DNA of 64,000 nucleotides from Saccharothrix syringae (GCF_009498035.1 NZ_CP034550.1:8494001-8558000), one strand, 5' to 3'; shown: positions 43,771 through 53,270, numbered from the stretch's first letter. Made by a program: numbers and translations. Notes: generated from the sequence alone by a model not told the origin.

Positions 43771-44717
43771 TTCGGCGCGAGGGTGCGCACCAGTTCCAGC
43801 TGGTCGCCGCCGGTCGGCAGAAGGGCCATGACCGGCGTGTCCACCCCGTTGGCGGCGTACTCGGCGACCTTCCGCCTGCACTCGGCCACGCTGCCGTGCA
43901 CGACCAGCTCGTCCACCACCTCGTCGGGGACGAGGGCACCCGCGCCGCGCCGGTCGCCGGCCGCCCACGCCTCGTGCATCGGTCGCAGCGCCTCGCCGCG
44001 GCCCAGCCAGTCGTGGAAGGCGGCGTAGGCGGGGACGGTGAGGTAGGTGCTGATCAGCATGCGGCCGAGGGCGCGGGCCGCGGCGGCGTCCTCGGTGGGG
44101 CAGACGAAGATCCGGGCGGCCAGTTCGGCGCCCTCGCCGAGTTCGGCGCGCACCTTGGGCACGTCGCCCGCGCCGAGCCAGTTGGTGATGGCGCCGTCGG
44201 CCTCGCGGCCGGCCAGGCGCAGCATGCTCGGGCGGAGGGCGGCGAGCATGATCGGCGGCGCCTGGGCGGGCACCCGCTCCAGCCGGAAGCCGCGCACCGA
44301 GAAGGTGTCGTAGTCCTCGGTGACCTTCTCGCCGCCCAGCGCGGCCTTGAGGAAGCGCAGCGTGTCGCGCGTGCGCTTGAACGGCTCGCGGAACTCCACG
44401 CCGTTCCACCGCTCCACGATCGCCGGTGACGAGGAGCCGATGCCCAGCACGAACCGCCCCGGGGCGATCTCGGCCATGGCGGCGGCCGTCATGGCCAGGG
44501 TGGCCGGGCCGCGCGTGTAGACGGGGGCGATCGCGGTGCCCAGCCGGAGCCGGTCGGACCACTGCGAGGCCAGGGCGAGCGGGGTGAAGGCGTCCGTGCC
44601 GGAGGTCTCGGCGGACCAGGCGTCCGCGTAGCCGAGGTCCGGCAGCTCGGCCACCAGCTTGGCGTGGTCGAGCACCGGCACGCCGGTCAACGGCAGGGTG
44701 ATTCCCCAACGGGCCAC
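43764..44717 (-). CDS. LLM-class F420-dependent oxidoreductase
   Basis: A 317-residue luciferase-like TIM-barrel protein, probably F420-dependent. Blocks typical of the family: GYADAWSAETSGTDAFTPLA, RLGTAIAPVYTRGPATLAMT, GRFVLGIGSSSPAIVERWNG, and APPIMLAALRPSML. It is a different subgroup from the enzyme at 5502-6464, closer to methylene-H4MPT-reductase-like and mycobacterial LLM proteins. GTG 44717 is preferred because GGGAGG lies 5 bases upstream; ATG 44735 would add 6 residues. A single gene with its 3' end in a tandem repeat. The substrate is unknown. Confidence 0.9.
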   Translation of the reverse strand: MARWGITLPLTGVPVLDHAKLVAELPDLGYADAWSAETSGTDAFTPLALASQWSDRLRLGTAIAPVYTRGPATLAMTAAAMAEIAPGRFVLGIGSSSPAIVERWNGVEFREPFKRTRDTLRFLKAALGGEKVTEDYDTFSVRGFRLERVPAQAPPIMLAALRPSMLRLAGREADGAITNWLGAGDVPKVRAELGEGAELAARIFVCPTEDAAAARALGRMLISTYLTVPAYAAFHDWLGRGEALRPMHEAWAAGDRRGAGALVPDEVVDELVVHGSVAECRRKVAEYAANGVDTPVMALLPTGGDQLELVRTLAPNA

Positions 44718-45008
44718 GGTCGCCTCCCTGAGCATCCGGCCGCCACCGTACCGCAAGTTACCGACCGGTCGGTATGCCCTCGGGGAAGGATCTCCGGGAC
44801 AAAGGGTGTAGGCGCGGGCGAACGGGGTATCCCGTCATCGAAGGGGCACCGGTCGCCGCATGTGCGTCCTCCACCCGGTGCCCCGCTCCACAACGTGCGA
44901 CTGCCGGTTCGGGCCGGCAGCCGCCAGGACGACCCGCACCGGGATTCGGGCCCGGTCGGGGTGTCGGGGAGCCCCGGGGGACGCTCCGGGGAACCGCCGG
45001 GCCCGGGC

Positions 45009-46016
45009 TCAGAGGTTGATGCCGCGCTCGCCCAGCCAGCCGATGGGGTCGATCTTCTGCGAGCCGCCGACCCACACCTCGAAGTGCAGGTGCGGCCCGG
45101 TGGACTGGCCGCGGTTGCCCATGGTCGCGATCTGCTCGCCGGCCCGCACCTGCTGGCCCTGGGCCACCAGGATCTCGTTGACGTGGCCGTAGACGGTGAT
45201 CGTGCCGTCCTCGTGCTGGACGCGGACCCACAGGCCGAAGCCCGACGCGGGCCCCGCCTCGACGACCACGCCGCTCATGGCGGACAGGATCGGGGTGCCG
45301 ATGGCGTTGGCGATGTCGACGCCGTAGTGCGTCGTGCCCCACCGGGCGCCGAAGCCGGAGGTGAACGCGCCCTCGGCCGGCTTGACGGCCTTCGGGCGCC
45401 TCGCGGCCTCCTCGGCGGCGATGCGCGCCTGCTCCTCGGCCTGCGCGGCGGCCACGCGGGCCTGCTCGGCCGCCGCGGCCTCCTGCCGGCGCTTCAGCTC
45501 GGCCTGCCGCGCGTTGTAGGCATCGGAGGCGTGCCGGATGGCCTGGTCGACGTGCTGGCGGGCGAGGAGCGCCTCCGACCGCATGAGCTTGGCGGCCTCC
45601 AGGCCGGGCTCGACGGCGTGCACGGTGCGGATCTGGGCCTCGCTCGCGGAGGCCACGTCGTCGGCCGCGAGGGCCGCGGCGAGGTCGGTGCCCGCGGCGA
45701 GCGGGATGATCCTGGTGGCGTCCGCGTCGAGGCCGTTGGCGGCGCCGATGCTGGTGACGAACGCGCCGGCCACGACCGCGACGGCCGCGACCCGGTTGCC
45801 GACCGGGGACTTGTCGTACTCCGCGCGGTGGCAACCGCGCTTGCCGGTGACCCTCGGGGACGCGCTGTACGCGCGGCGGCCACTGGCGATCGAGTGCCGT
45901 GCCAAGGTTGTGCCTTCCTGCATCGGGGAGCCCGGTCCGGACGCCTGGCGGGGGAACCAGGTGGCACCGCTTTCGGGGAGCGGGGCCGTGTCCTTCTGGT
46001 GACCGAACCGTGACAT
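45009..46016 (-). CDS. M23-family peptidoglycan endopeptidase, membrane-anchored
   Basis: A 335-residue cell-wall hydrolase. Residues about 1-70 are cytoplasmic and basic, a signal-anchor helix follows (GNRVAAVAVVAGAFVTSIGAA), then an Ala/Glu/Gln-rich coiled coil (about 130-200, ELKRRQEAAAAEQARVAAAQ), and finally the LytM/peptidase M23 domain. The zinc site is intact, with HYGVD (HxxxD) and GPHLHFEVWV (HxH). It should cleave peptide cross-links in peptidoglycan outside the membrane, the coiled coil serving for partner binding as in NlpD/EnvC-like proteins. The start ATG 46016 lacks a strong Shine-Dalgarno. The leader is AT-rich. Confidence 0.92.
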   Translation of the reverse strand: MSRFGHQKDTAPLPESGATWFPRQASGPGSPMQEGTTLARHSIASGRRAYSASPRVTGKRGCHRAEYDKSPVGNRVAAVAVVAGAFVTSIGAANGLDADATRIIPLAAGTDLAAALAADDVASASEAQIRTVHAVEPGLEAAKLMRSEALLARQHVDQAIRHASDAYNARQAELKRRQEAAAAEQARVAAAQAEEQARIAAEEAARRPKAVKPAEGAFTSGFGARWGTTHYGVDIANAIGTPILSAMSGVVVEAGPASGFGLWVRVQHEDGTITVYGHVNEILVAQGQQVRAGEQIATMGNRGQSTGPHLHFEVWVGGSQKIDPIGWLGERGINL

Positions 46017-46462
46017 GCGGCGGGGAACGTAACCCGTCGTAGCCGAGGAGGGCAACCCTTCGGGGGAGCGCTGCGCGTTTTTAGTGAGATAACACACTGA
46101 TTACTACGCAGAGTGTTCAGATACGCATGAGTTTCGCATCTGGTCGTTATAAAAGCCCTGGTCATCGGGGCCGTGGAGGCGTCGGGAGAGGCCGTGAGCG
46201 GCCCCGCGGCGCGGACGACGGCGAGTCCCGGCCGACGCCCCCGCGGCAAGCGGCGCGACCTGCGGTGACCAGCGCGAACGAGCCCGGACGGGGCGAGGCG
46301 ACCGCCGCGGACGGGGCGGGGCGACCCCGCGGGCGGCACCACGGCTCGGCCGCCGCGACTTCGCCCCACGGGACAGGCCCGCCCGAACGGGCCACCGCGA
46401 GGTGGTCACCGCTCGAACGGGCCTGGTCGTTGTCGCGTCCGCCCCGAAGCGCCCGGTCCCGG
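46017..46462. other. Intergenic region between M23 and PBP genes
   Basis: About 446 bases without a supportable gene. 46070-46160 is AT-rich (GTTTTTAGTGAGATAACAC, GTTATAAAAG) and should hold the minus-strand promoter of the M23 gene. 46160-46460 is GC-rich and downstream of the PBP gene; it has a small hairpin GGCCCG/CGGGCC at 46376-46393 that may end the PBP transcript, and two CGAACGGGCC repeats. Confidence 0.45.
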
Positions 46463-48625
46463 CTAGCGGTAGCGCGGGTCCACGCCGGGCAGGTTCGCCG
46501 GCGGCTTGTCCTGGTGCAGGACGCGCATGGCGTTGAACCACGTGGGCGCGGCCACCTGGCCACCGTAGACACCGTTGTTGTTGGTGCGACCGCACAGGTA
46601 GGGCGGGTTGCCGGGGCAGATGGCCTCCGGCGTCGCGCCGTCGGCGAAGGTCATCACCGCGCCGGCGTAGAACGGGGTGGCGCCCATGAACGCGACCGAC
46701 ATGTGGTGCTCGGTGGTGCCGGTCTTGCCGATCATCGGGCGGTTCCAGCCCGCGGCACCGGCCGCGGCGCCCGCCGTGCCGCCCGGCTTGGTGTCCGCGC
46801 TCATGCCGTTGGCCAGGGCGTTGGCGACCTCGGGGGCCACCGCCTGGTCGCACGGGGTCTCCTTGAGCTGCACCGGCTGCCCGTTGCGGTCGACGACCTT
46901 CTCCACCGGGGTGGGCGGGCACCACTTGCCGCTGCTCACGATGGTCGCCGAGACGTTCGCCAGCTCCAGGACGCTGGTCGGGCCGGCGCCGAGGGTGAAC
47001 GAACCGCTGTTGTCCTGCTTGTACTGGTCGCCCTGGGACGGCCCGTTGGAGCCGTCGGCCTTGAGGGGCAGGCCCTCGGTGTTCACGCCCTGCATCGACT
47101 CGCGCAGGCCGAGGCGGTAGGCCATGTCGACCACGTTGTTCAGGCCCGCCTTCTCCTGCAGGATGACGAACCCGGTGTTCGGGGACTGCGCCAGCGCCGA
47201 GGTGAGCGTCATCTTCTCCGGGTAGTCGCCGGCGTTCTTGACCGTGTAGCCCCGGTTGCCGTCCTTGTAGACCGGCGAGGTGTAGGTCTTGGGCACGTCG
47301 ATCTGCCGGTCGATGCCGGTGACGCCGCGCTCCAGCGCCGACGCCGCGGTGAACACCTTGTAGATGGAGCCGGCGCCGAACCTGGTCACCTCGGCGGGGA
47401 TCGAGTAGGCGCTCTGGCCCGCCTCGGCGTTGTTGCCGAAGTCGCGGTTGGCGGCCAGCGCGCGCACCCGGTGCTTGTCCTGGCCGGGCTCGACGACGGC
47501 CATGGCGTTGGCGATGCCCGGCTGGTTCTTGGGCACCTGGTTCTGGGCGGCGTTCTTGGCCTCGCGGGTGGCGACCGGGTCCATGGTGGTGGTGATCGTG
47601 TAGCCGCCGCGCAGGATCTCGTCGAGCGGCAGGCCGGCCCGGTCCAGGTAGTCGATCAGATAGCGGCAGAAGAACCCGTAGATGGGGCCGTCGCCGGCGC
47701 CGACGCAGCCGTTGGGCAGCAGCTTCAGGTCGGGCACGACGCCGATGTCGGCGGCCTTGTACTCGTTCGCCTTCTCCTCGGCGACCTTCGCGTCCGAGCC
47801 GAACGCGCCGTTCTCGCGCATCTTCTCGATCACGGTGTTGCGGCGCTTGATCGCGGCGTCCACGTCGGCGCCGGGGTTGAGCCTGCTCGGCTCGTTGACC
47901 AGGCCGGCGAGCATCGCGGCCTGCGGCACGGTCAGCTTGTCGGGGGTGGTGTCGAAGTAGGCGCGGGCCGCGGCGCCGACGCCGTAGGTCTGGTTGCCGA
48001 ACGGGACGACGTTGAGGTACGCGGTGAGGATCTCGTCCTTGGTCATCTTCTGCTCGAGCTGCGTGGCGATGCGGGCCTCGCTGATCTTGCGGCCCAGGCT
48101 GACCTCGGTGGCCTTCTCGTACGCGTCCTCGGTGCCCTTGCCGACCACGAACGCCAGGTAGTTCTTCACGTACTGCTGGGTCAACGTCGAGGCGCCCTGG
48201 GAGGCGCCGCCGTCCACGCCCGCCTTGGCGGCGGCGCGGGCGATGCCCTGCCAGTCGACGCCCTTGTGCTCGAAGAACCGCTTGTCCTCGATCGCGATGA
48301 TCGCGGCCTTCATGGTGTCGGAGATCTGCTCGGACGCCACCGGCACCCGGTACTGGTCGTACAGGTAGGCGATCGGCTGGCCGTTCATGTCCAGCACGGT
48401 GGAGACCAGCGGCAGCTCGGCCTTGGTGAGCTCACCCGAGGTCTGGTCCACCGTGTCCGCGGCGCGGTTGGAGGCCAGACCGAGCCCACCGACGACGGGG
48501 AAGAGCAGCGCCGCGACGAGCACGCCCGCCATCAGGCACAACCCCACCAACTTCACCAGACCTGTCGCGCGCGCGGCGAACACTGAACCTGCAACCCCTT
48601 CCGAAGCCCCGAGGGAAACCCCCAT
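46463..48625 (-). CDS. Bifunctional class A penicillin-binding protein (first)
   Basis: A 720-residue peptidoglycan synthase: a single N-terminal transmembrane helix (LVGLCLMAGVLVAALLFPVV), a GT51 glycosyltransferase domain (catalytic Glu in IEDKRFFEHKGVD, GASTLTQQYVKN) and a transpeptidase domain with SxxK = GSIYK, SxN = SPNTG and KTG = GKTGTTE. There is no PASTA domain; the tail carries paired cysteines around the TP domain. ATG 48625 is used; GTG in GSVFAARATG is an alternative because no good Shine-Dalgarno precedes the ATG. It is a paralogue of the protein at 56143-58272, and both probably polymerise and cross-link lateral or polar wall. Confidence 0.95.
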   Translation of the reverse strand: MGVSLGASEGVAGSVFAARATGLVKLVGLCLMAGVLVAALLFPVVGGLGLASNRAADTVDQTSGELTKAELPLVSTVLDMNGQPIAYLYDQYRVPVASEQISDTMKAAIIAIEDKRFFEHKGVDWQGIARAAAKAGVDGGASQGASTLTQQYVKNYLAFVVGKGTEDAYEKATEVSLGRKISEARIATQLEQKMTKDEILTAYLNVVPFGNQTYGVGAAARAYFDTTPDKLTVPQAAMLAGLVNEPSRLNPGADVDAAIKRRNTVIEKMRENGAFGSDAKVAEEKANEYKAADIGVVPDLKLLPNGCVGAGDGPIYGFFCRYLIDYLDRAGLPLDEILRGGYTITTTMDPVATREAKNAAQNQVPKNQPGIANAMAVVEPGQDKHRVRALAANRDFGNNAEAGQSAYSIPAEVTRFGAGSIYKVFTAASALERGVTGIDRQIDVPKTYTSPVYKDGNRGYTVKNAGDYPEKMTLTSALAQSPNTGFVILQEKAGLNNVVDMAYRLGLRESMQGVNTEGLPLKADGSNGPSQGDQYKQDNSGSFTLGAGPTSVLELANVSATIVSSGKWCPPTPVEKVVDRNGQPVQLKETPCDQAVAPEVANALANGMSADTKPGGTAGAAAGAAGWNRPMIGKTGTTEHHMSVAFMGATPFYAGAVMTFADGATPEAICPGNPPYLCGRTNNNGVYGGQVAAPTWFNAMRVLHQDKPPANLPGVDPRYR

Positions 48626-48794
48626 CGAGTAAGTCGCACGACGACCGCCGCGGGTTGCTCGTGGGCGAGCAGAAGTTCTCGGGAGCGGTGTCGACGACGA
48701 CTGTCGAACTTACTCCTGCCCGTGGGAGCCCCTGGTGAAACCCCGTTGGGCCGGACGGCCGAGGCCGCCGGGACCGACGGGGTGATCGAACTCA

Positions 48795-48815
48795 CCCGCC
48801 GGCGAAACCGGCGGG
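48795..48815 (-). terminator. Hairpin between PfkB and PBP genes
   Basis: CCCGCCGG, loop CGAAA, then CCGGCGGG: a perfect 8-bp stem about 70 bases downstream of the PfkB-type kinase stop on the minus strand. It probably separates that transcript from the PBP gene downstream. No T-tract. Confidence 0.5.
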
Positions 48816-48882
48816 GCGGCTGTCGAGCCCGCCTCAATGATCGAACAGGTGTTCGACCGGGGTCAAGATCACGATCGGGTGA

Positions 48883-49923
48883 TCAGTGGGAGCGCAGGCG
48901 GATCGTCGCGCTCGCCCGCCGCATCTCCGCGCCCGCCTGCTGCGGCAGCACGTCCTCCAGGAACCCGTAGTGCCGCAGGTCGTCGTCCATCCGCCGGGAC
49001 ACCGTGCGCCACCACGTGGCGATGTCCACCCAGCCCGGCGCCGACAGCGACCCGCCGAAGTGCTGCACGGACAGCGCCGCGCACAGGTTCGCGAACCGCA
49101 CCCGGTGCTCCAGCGGCCACCCGCTCAGCGTCCCGAGCACGAACCCGGCGCCGAACACGTCGCCCGCCCCGGTCGAGTCGAGCGCGGCCACGTTCAGCCC
49201 GGGCACGTCCACGCGCTCGCCGGTGGCCGAGTCGACCGCCACCGCTCCCCCGCCGCCGCGCGTCACCACCACCACGGGCACGTGCTCGGCCAGCGCGGTC
49301 GCGGCGCCCTCCGGCGTGTCGCACCGCGTGTAGTGGCGGGCCTCCACCTCGTTGGGCAGGAACACGTCGTAGCCGTCGAGCCGCCGCAGCAGGTCGGGCG
49401 CCCACGCCTCGGTGCGGTCCCACCCGATGTCGGCGAACAGCAGCGCGCCGCGCTCCTTGGCGGTCGCCACCCACCGCTCGTCGTCCGGTCCGATGTGCAC
49501 GAAGCACGCCCTGGTGGCCGGCGGCGGGGCCAGCAGCTCGTCGGCGCCGACCGGCGGCCGGTGGCCGTGGGTGACCATCGAGCGGTCGCGGTCCATGGCC
49601 ATGGACACGGTGACCGGCGAGTGCCAGCCGTAGAACCGGCGGCAGTAGGACAGGTCGACGCCCTCCTGCTCGGCCAGCACCTCCCAGCAGAAGTCGCCGT
49701 AGGCGTCCTCGCCGAAGGCCGCCGACAGGGCGGTGCGCAGGCCGAGCCTGCGCAGGGCCACGGCGAGGTTGGCGATGCCGCCCGGGCAGGAGCCCAGGCC
49801 CTCGGCCCACACCTCGGTGCCCGGCGCGGGCGGGCGCGGCAGGCCGGTGAAGATGATGTCCAGGAACACCGTCCCGGACAGGAGCACGTCGAACTCGGGG
49901 GTCGTGGGCGACGGCGGTGCCAT
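48883..49923 (-). CDS. PfkB-family carbohydrate kinase
   Basis: A 346-residue ribokinase-like sugar or nucleoside kinase. The N-terminal substrate part is VLLSGTVFLDIIFTGLPRPP with CPGGIANLAVALRRLG. The C-terminal ATP and catalytic motif is DSTGAGDVFGAGFVLG, with the general-base Asp in GAGD. The specific substrate cannot be read. ATG 49923 begins the conserved fold; the longer frame would enter the sigma factor gene. It lies 22 bases downstream of the sigma factor gene on the same strand and is probably co-transcribed. Confidence 0.92.
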   Translation of the reverse strand: MAPPSPTTPEFDVLLSGTVFLDIIFTGLPRPPAPGTEVWAEGLGSCPGGIANLAVALRRLGLRTALSAAFGEDAYGDFCWEVLAEQEGVDLSYCRRFYGWHSPVTVSMAMDRDRSMVTHGHRPPVGADELLAPPPATRACFVHIGPDDERWVATAKERGALLFADIGWDRTEAWAPDLLRRLDGYDVFLPNEVEARHYTRCDTPEGAATALAEHVPVVVVTRGGGGAVAVDSATGERVDVPGLNVAALDSTGAGDVFGAGFVLGTLSGWPLEHRVRFANLCAALSVQHFGGSLSAPGWVDIATWWRTVSRRMDDDLRHYGFLEDVLPQQAGAEMRRASATIRLRSH

Positions 49924-49945
49924 TCCCACACGATGCCAAACCGGC

Positions 49946-50623
49946 TCAGCCGTCGACAGCGGCGAACATCTCGCGCATGCGGACCAGCGCACGGTGCTGG
50001 GCGACCCGGACGGCACCGGGCGTGGACCCGACGGCCGCCGCGGTCTCCTCGGCCGACAGGCCCACCGCGACCCTGAGCACCAGGATCTCGCGCTGCCGGT
50101 CGGGCAGCCGGCGCAGCAGCTCGGTGACGTGGCCGATCATCTCGCCGTTCATGGCCCGCTGCTCGGGCCCGTCCTCCAGGGTGGGCGTGTCGGGCAGCTC
50201 GGGCACGACCTCGGACCGGCTGCGCACGGCGCGCCTGCGCGCGTCGGCGACCTTGTGGGCGGCGATGCCGTACACGAACGCCAGGAACGACCCGGGCTCG
50301 TACTGGTACCTGCCCAGCGCCGAGACGACGGCCAGGCACACCTCCTGGGCGATGTCGTCGGCCGAGACCAGGGTGCGCTCGCGGGTGCCCACGCGCGCGC
50401 GGCAGTACCGCAGCACGAGCGGCTGGATGCGGGCGAGCAGCTGCTCGACCGCGCGCGGGTCGCCCAGCAGGGCGGCGTCCACCAGTTCGGACAGCTCGGC
50501 CTCGGCGAGCCACCGGGAGGTGCGGTGCGGCGGCGCCCCACCCGCCACCAGCCGGACCCCGGGCCGGTCGGGCGCCCCGACCACGACCTCGTCGTCAGCT
50601 CGCGCGGATGCGTGATGCACCAT
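49946..50623 (-). CDS. shbA: ECF-type RNA polymerase sigma factor, ShbA/SigD-like
   Basis: A 225-residue sigma-70 family protein with regions 2 and 4 only. Region 2: LLARIQPLVLRYCRARVGTR and SADDIAQEVCLAVVSALGRY with FLAFVYGIAAHKVADARRR. Region 4: LPDRQREILVLRVAVGLSAEETAAAVG. The pattern matches the actinobacterial ShbA/SigD group. In Streptomyces ShbA drives transcription of the main sigma factor gene hrdB, and SigD in mycobacteria is stringent-response linked. ATG 50623 has AGGAGG 7 bases upstream. No anti-sigma gene is adjacent, consistent with that group. The symbol is assigned by similarity of sequence pattern. Confidence 0.85.
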   Translation of the reverse strand: MVHHASARADDEVVVGAPDRPGVRLVAGGAPPHRTSRWLAEAELSELVDAALLGDPRAVEQLLARIQPLVLRYCRARVGTRERTLVSADDIAQEVCLAVVSALGRYQYEPGSFLAFVYGIAAHKVADARRRAVRSRSEVVPELPDTPTLEDGPEQRAMNGEMIGHVTELLRRLPDRQREILVLRVAVGLSAEETAAAVGSTPGAVRVAQHRALVRMREMFAAVDG

Positions 50624-50800
50624 CCGGCGACCTCCTCACGCTGCTGTACCTCCCGGCCCACCCCGGCTCACTGATGAGGAGCGCGCAGCGGGGCTCCTGA
50701 TACGGGATCCGCCAAAGCTGACCACGATCCGGGACCACCCGGCGCGAAGAACACCCGTCCGAGGGAGGATATGAGCCGAACGGCCCAGTGGCGCAGCCCG

Positions 50801-52024
50801 TTACTTCGCGAAGGCGAACTGCCGCACGTCCAAGTAGCCCACCCGGAACCCCGCCTCCGAGTAGGCCAGGTAGAACTCCCACATCCGCTTGAACGTGGCG
50901 TCGAAGCCGAGCGCGGCGACCTCGTCCCACCGCCGCAGGAACGCCTCCCGCCACCGGCGCAGGGTCTCGGCGTAGTCCCGGCCGAACGCCCGGCTGTCGG
51001 TCACGCGCAGCGCCGTGCGGTCGCGCGCGGTGTCCTCGATCGCGCGCACGGACGGGATCAGGCCGCCGGGGAAGATGTACTTGTGGAACCACGTGTACCC
51101 GGCGGCGGTGGCCAGCATCCGGTCGTGGGGCATGGTGATGGCCTGGAGCCCGAACCGGCCGCCGGGCACGAGTGACCGGTCGACCGCGGCGAAGTAGGCG
51201 GGCCAGTACTCGGCGCCGACGGCCTCGATCATCTCCACCGACACCGCGGCGTCGTACCGGCCGCGCTCCTCGCGGTAGTCGCGCAGGTGCACGGTGACGC
51301 GGTCGGCCACGCCCGCCTCGCGCGCCCGCCGCTCGGCCAGCGCCTTCTGCTCGGCCGACAGGGTCAGCGTGGTGACCTCCGCGCCGCGCCGCGCGGCCCG
51401 CACGGCCAGCGCGCCCCACCCGGTGCCGATCTCCAGCAGCCGGGTGCCCGACCGCACGCCCGCGTAGTCGAGCACGCCGTCGACCTTGCGCATCTGCGCG
51501 TCGGCCAGGGGCTGGTCGGGGGTGGCGAACCACGCCGACGAGTAGGTCATGGTCTCGTCGAGGAACACCCGGAACAGGTCGTTGGACAGGTCGTAGTGCC
51601 GCTGGACGTTGCGGCGCGCGCCCGCCGGGTCGTTGCGCTCGGCGGCGGGCTGGCGGCGCTCGACCCAGCGGCGCAGCGGCTGGAGCACCGGCGGCACCAG
51701 CCCGGTGAGCCGGGCGGCGAACGCGGTCAGCAGCTCGGCGAGGTCGGGCGAGGTCCAGTCGCCGGTCATGTACGCCTCGCCGAATCCGATCTTGGCGTCC
51801 GCGCCGAGCCGGTGGAAGAACGCCTCGGGCCGGTGCAGGAGCATGACCGGCGCGCCCGGGCCGCCCGCGCCGAGCCTGCGGCCGTCGGGCAGCAGCACGC
51901 GGACGGGCAGGGTGCGCGCGGCGCGGCGGAACAGCGCCTCGGCGGCGCGGGCCCGCCACGGCGAGCGGGGCGGGTCCCACAGCCCGGGCCAGGCGCCGGG
52001 GCGGGGCAGGTCCACGGTGCTCAT
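50801..52024 (-). CDS. Cyclopropane-fatty-acyl-phospholipid synthase family methyltransferase
   Basis: A 407-residue SAM-dependent enzyme that modifies unsaturated fatty-acyl chains of membrane phospholipids. The N-terminal CFA domain has IGFGEAYMTGDWTSPDLAELL, then NVQRHYDLSNDLFRVFLD and MTYSSAWF. SAM binding is at LLEIGTGWGALAVRAARRGA, and the active-site region includes VEMIEAVGAEYWPAYF and YIFPGGLIPS. ATG 52024 has GAGGAG upstream. Whether it makes cyclopropane or methyl-branched (tuberculostearic-type) chains cannot be told; no FAD-dependent UfaA2-like partner is adjacent. Confidence 0.93.
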   Translation of the reverse strand: MSTVDLPRPGAWPGLWDPPRSPWRARAAEALFRRAARTLPVRVLLPDGRRLGAGGPGAPVMLLHRPEAFFHRLGADAKIGFGEAYMTGDWTSPDLAELLTAFAARLTGLVPPVLQPLRRWVERRQPAAERNDPAGARRNVQRHYDLSNDLFRVFLDETMTYSSAWFATPDQPLADAQMRKVDGVLDYAGVRSGTRLLEIGTGWGALAVRAARRGAEVTTLTLSAEQKALAERRAREAGVADRVTVHLRDYREERGRYDAAVSVEMIEAVGAEYWPAYFAAVDRSLVPGGRFGLQAITMPHDRMLATAAGYTWFHKYIFPGGLIPSVRAIEDTARDRTALRVTDSRAFGRDYAETLRRWREAFLRRWDEVAALGFDATFKRMWEFYLAYSEAGFRVGYLDVRQFAFAK

Positions 52025-52215
52025 CCACCACTCCTCGGGACTGCCGGCACTCGCCGCCGCCGCCGGTGCTCGCCCGGCGGGCGGCGCCCGTCCATGGTGG
52101 CACCGCCGGGGGTTTCCCGCGTTGCCGCGAACCGGTGGTCCGGGCGCGCGGCGGAGGGGTGGAGAATGTGCGGCGCAGCGGGGTGGACCGGGGAGCGGAC
52201 GGGGTCGAGGACACA

Positions 52216-53040
52216 GTGATCGAGCAGATCGGCGTGCCGACGGACGAGGGCGTCTTCGACGCGATCGCGGCGGGCCCGGAGGACGGCCGCCCGGTGTTGT
52301 TCCTGCACGGCTTCCCGGAGGCGGCCGTCGAGTGGGAGCACCAGGTCGCGGTGCTCGGCCGCGCGGGGTTCCGGGCGGTGGCGTTCGACCAGCGCGGCTA
52401 CTCCCCCGGCGTGCGGCCCGAGCGGGCCGCCGAGTACGGGGTGGAGGCCCTGGTCGGGGACGTGCTGGCGGTGGCGGACTCGTTCGGCTGGTCGGCGTTC
52501 GACCTGGTCGGCCACGACTGGGGCGGCGCGGTGGCGTGGTGGACCGCGGCGGAGCACCCCGGGCGGCTGCGGAAGCTGGCCGTGGTGTCCACGCCGCACC
52601 CCGGCGCGTTCGCCGACGCGGTGCGCACCGACGAGGACCAGCACCTGCGCTCGGGCTACATGACCGAGTGGCGCGGCAGCGGCACCGAGAAGCGGATGCT
52701 GGCCGACGACGGCGCGGCGCTGCGGCGCATGTTCGAGTTCCGGGTGCCGCCCAGCCGGGTCGACGAGTACGTGCGGCGGCTGTCCGAGCCGGGCGCGCTG
52801 ACCGCGGCGCTGAACTGGTACCGCGCGGGCCGGCCGGGCGGCAAGGCCGGGAAGGTGTCCGTGCCCACCATGTACGTGTGGAGCACCGAGGACGTGGCGT
52901 TCGGCTCGACCGCGGCGCTGGCCACCGGCGACTGGGTCGTCGGGCCGTACCGGTTCGAGATGCTGGAGGACGTGTCGCACTGGGTGCCGGAGGAGGCGCC
53001 GGAAGCGCTCACCGCGCTCCTTTTGGAACATCTGCGCTGA
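52216..53040 (+). CDS. Alpha/beta hydrolase, epoxide-hydrolase-like
   Basis: A 274-residue alpha/beta hydrolase of the epoxide hydrolase/haloalkane dehalogenase branch. The oxyanion motif is LFLHGFPEAAVEW, followed by AFDQRGYSPG. The nucleophile elbow is GHDWGG with Asp as nucleophile, the acid lies in VWSTEDVAFG, and the His in DVSHWVPEEAPE. An aspartate nucleophile argues for epoxide hydrolysis or dehalogenation rather than ester cleavage. GTG 52216 has GAGGA 5 bases upstream; the open frame back to 52066 lacks such a signal. Confidence 0.88.
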   Translation: MIEQIGVPTDEGVFDAIAAGPEDGRPVLFLHGFPEAAVEWEHQVAVLGRAGFRAVAFDQRGYSPGVRPERAAEYGVEALVGDVLAVADSFGWSAFDLVGHDWGGAVAWWTAAEHPGRLRKLAVVSTPHPGAFADAVRTDEDQHLRSGYMTEWRGSGTEKRMLADDGAALRRMFEFRVPPSRVDEYVRRLSEPGALTAALNWYRAGRPGGKAGKVSVPTMYVWSTEDVAFGSTAALATGDWVVGPYRFEMLEDVSHWVPEEAPEALTALLLEHLR

Positions 53041-53080
53041 GGGTTGAACCGCACGCGGGTCCCCGCACGTGTTCTCGCGT

Positions 53081-53266
53081 ATGACGGAGTTGACCTACTC
53101 GGAGCGCAGGGTCGCGACCCTCGCCGCGTTGGGCCACAGCAACCGGGCGATCGCCACCCGCCTGCACATCACCGTGAGCACGGTCGAGCAGCACCTGACC
53201 AGGGTGTACCGCAAGTTGTCGGTGGCCGGGCGGGCCGAGCTGAAGGGCCACCGCGCCCTAGTCTGA
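53081..53266 (+). CDS. Orphan LuxR-type helix-turn-helix protein
   Basis: A 61-residue protein that consists of nothing but a GerE/LuxR DNA-binding domain (ELTYSERRVATLAALGHSNR, then ITVSTVEQHLTRVYRKL). The sequence is most like the C-terminal domain of large ATP-binding (LAL) or other LuxR regulators, which usually have hundreds of residues before it. No such N-terminal part is found upstream. It may be a free-standing mini-regulator or a surviving fragment. ATG 53081 is used; GTG 53069 is possible. It precedes the next gene by only 4 bases. Confidence 0.7.
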   Translation: MTELTYSERRVATLAALGHSNRAIATRLHITVSTVEQHLTRVYRKLSVAGRAELKGHRALV

Positions 53267-53270
53267 CCCC

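Noticed and set aside
46017..46160. c-di-AMP (ydaO-type) riboswitch in the M23 leader
   Set aside because: Such switches often precede wall hydrolase genes in actinobacteria, but I could not match the conserved core blocks in the minus-strand leader.
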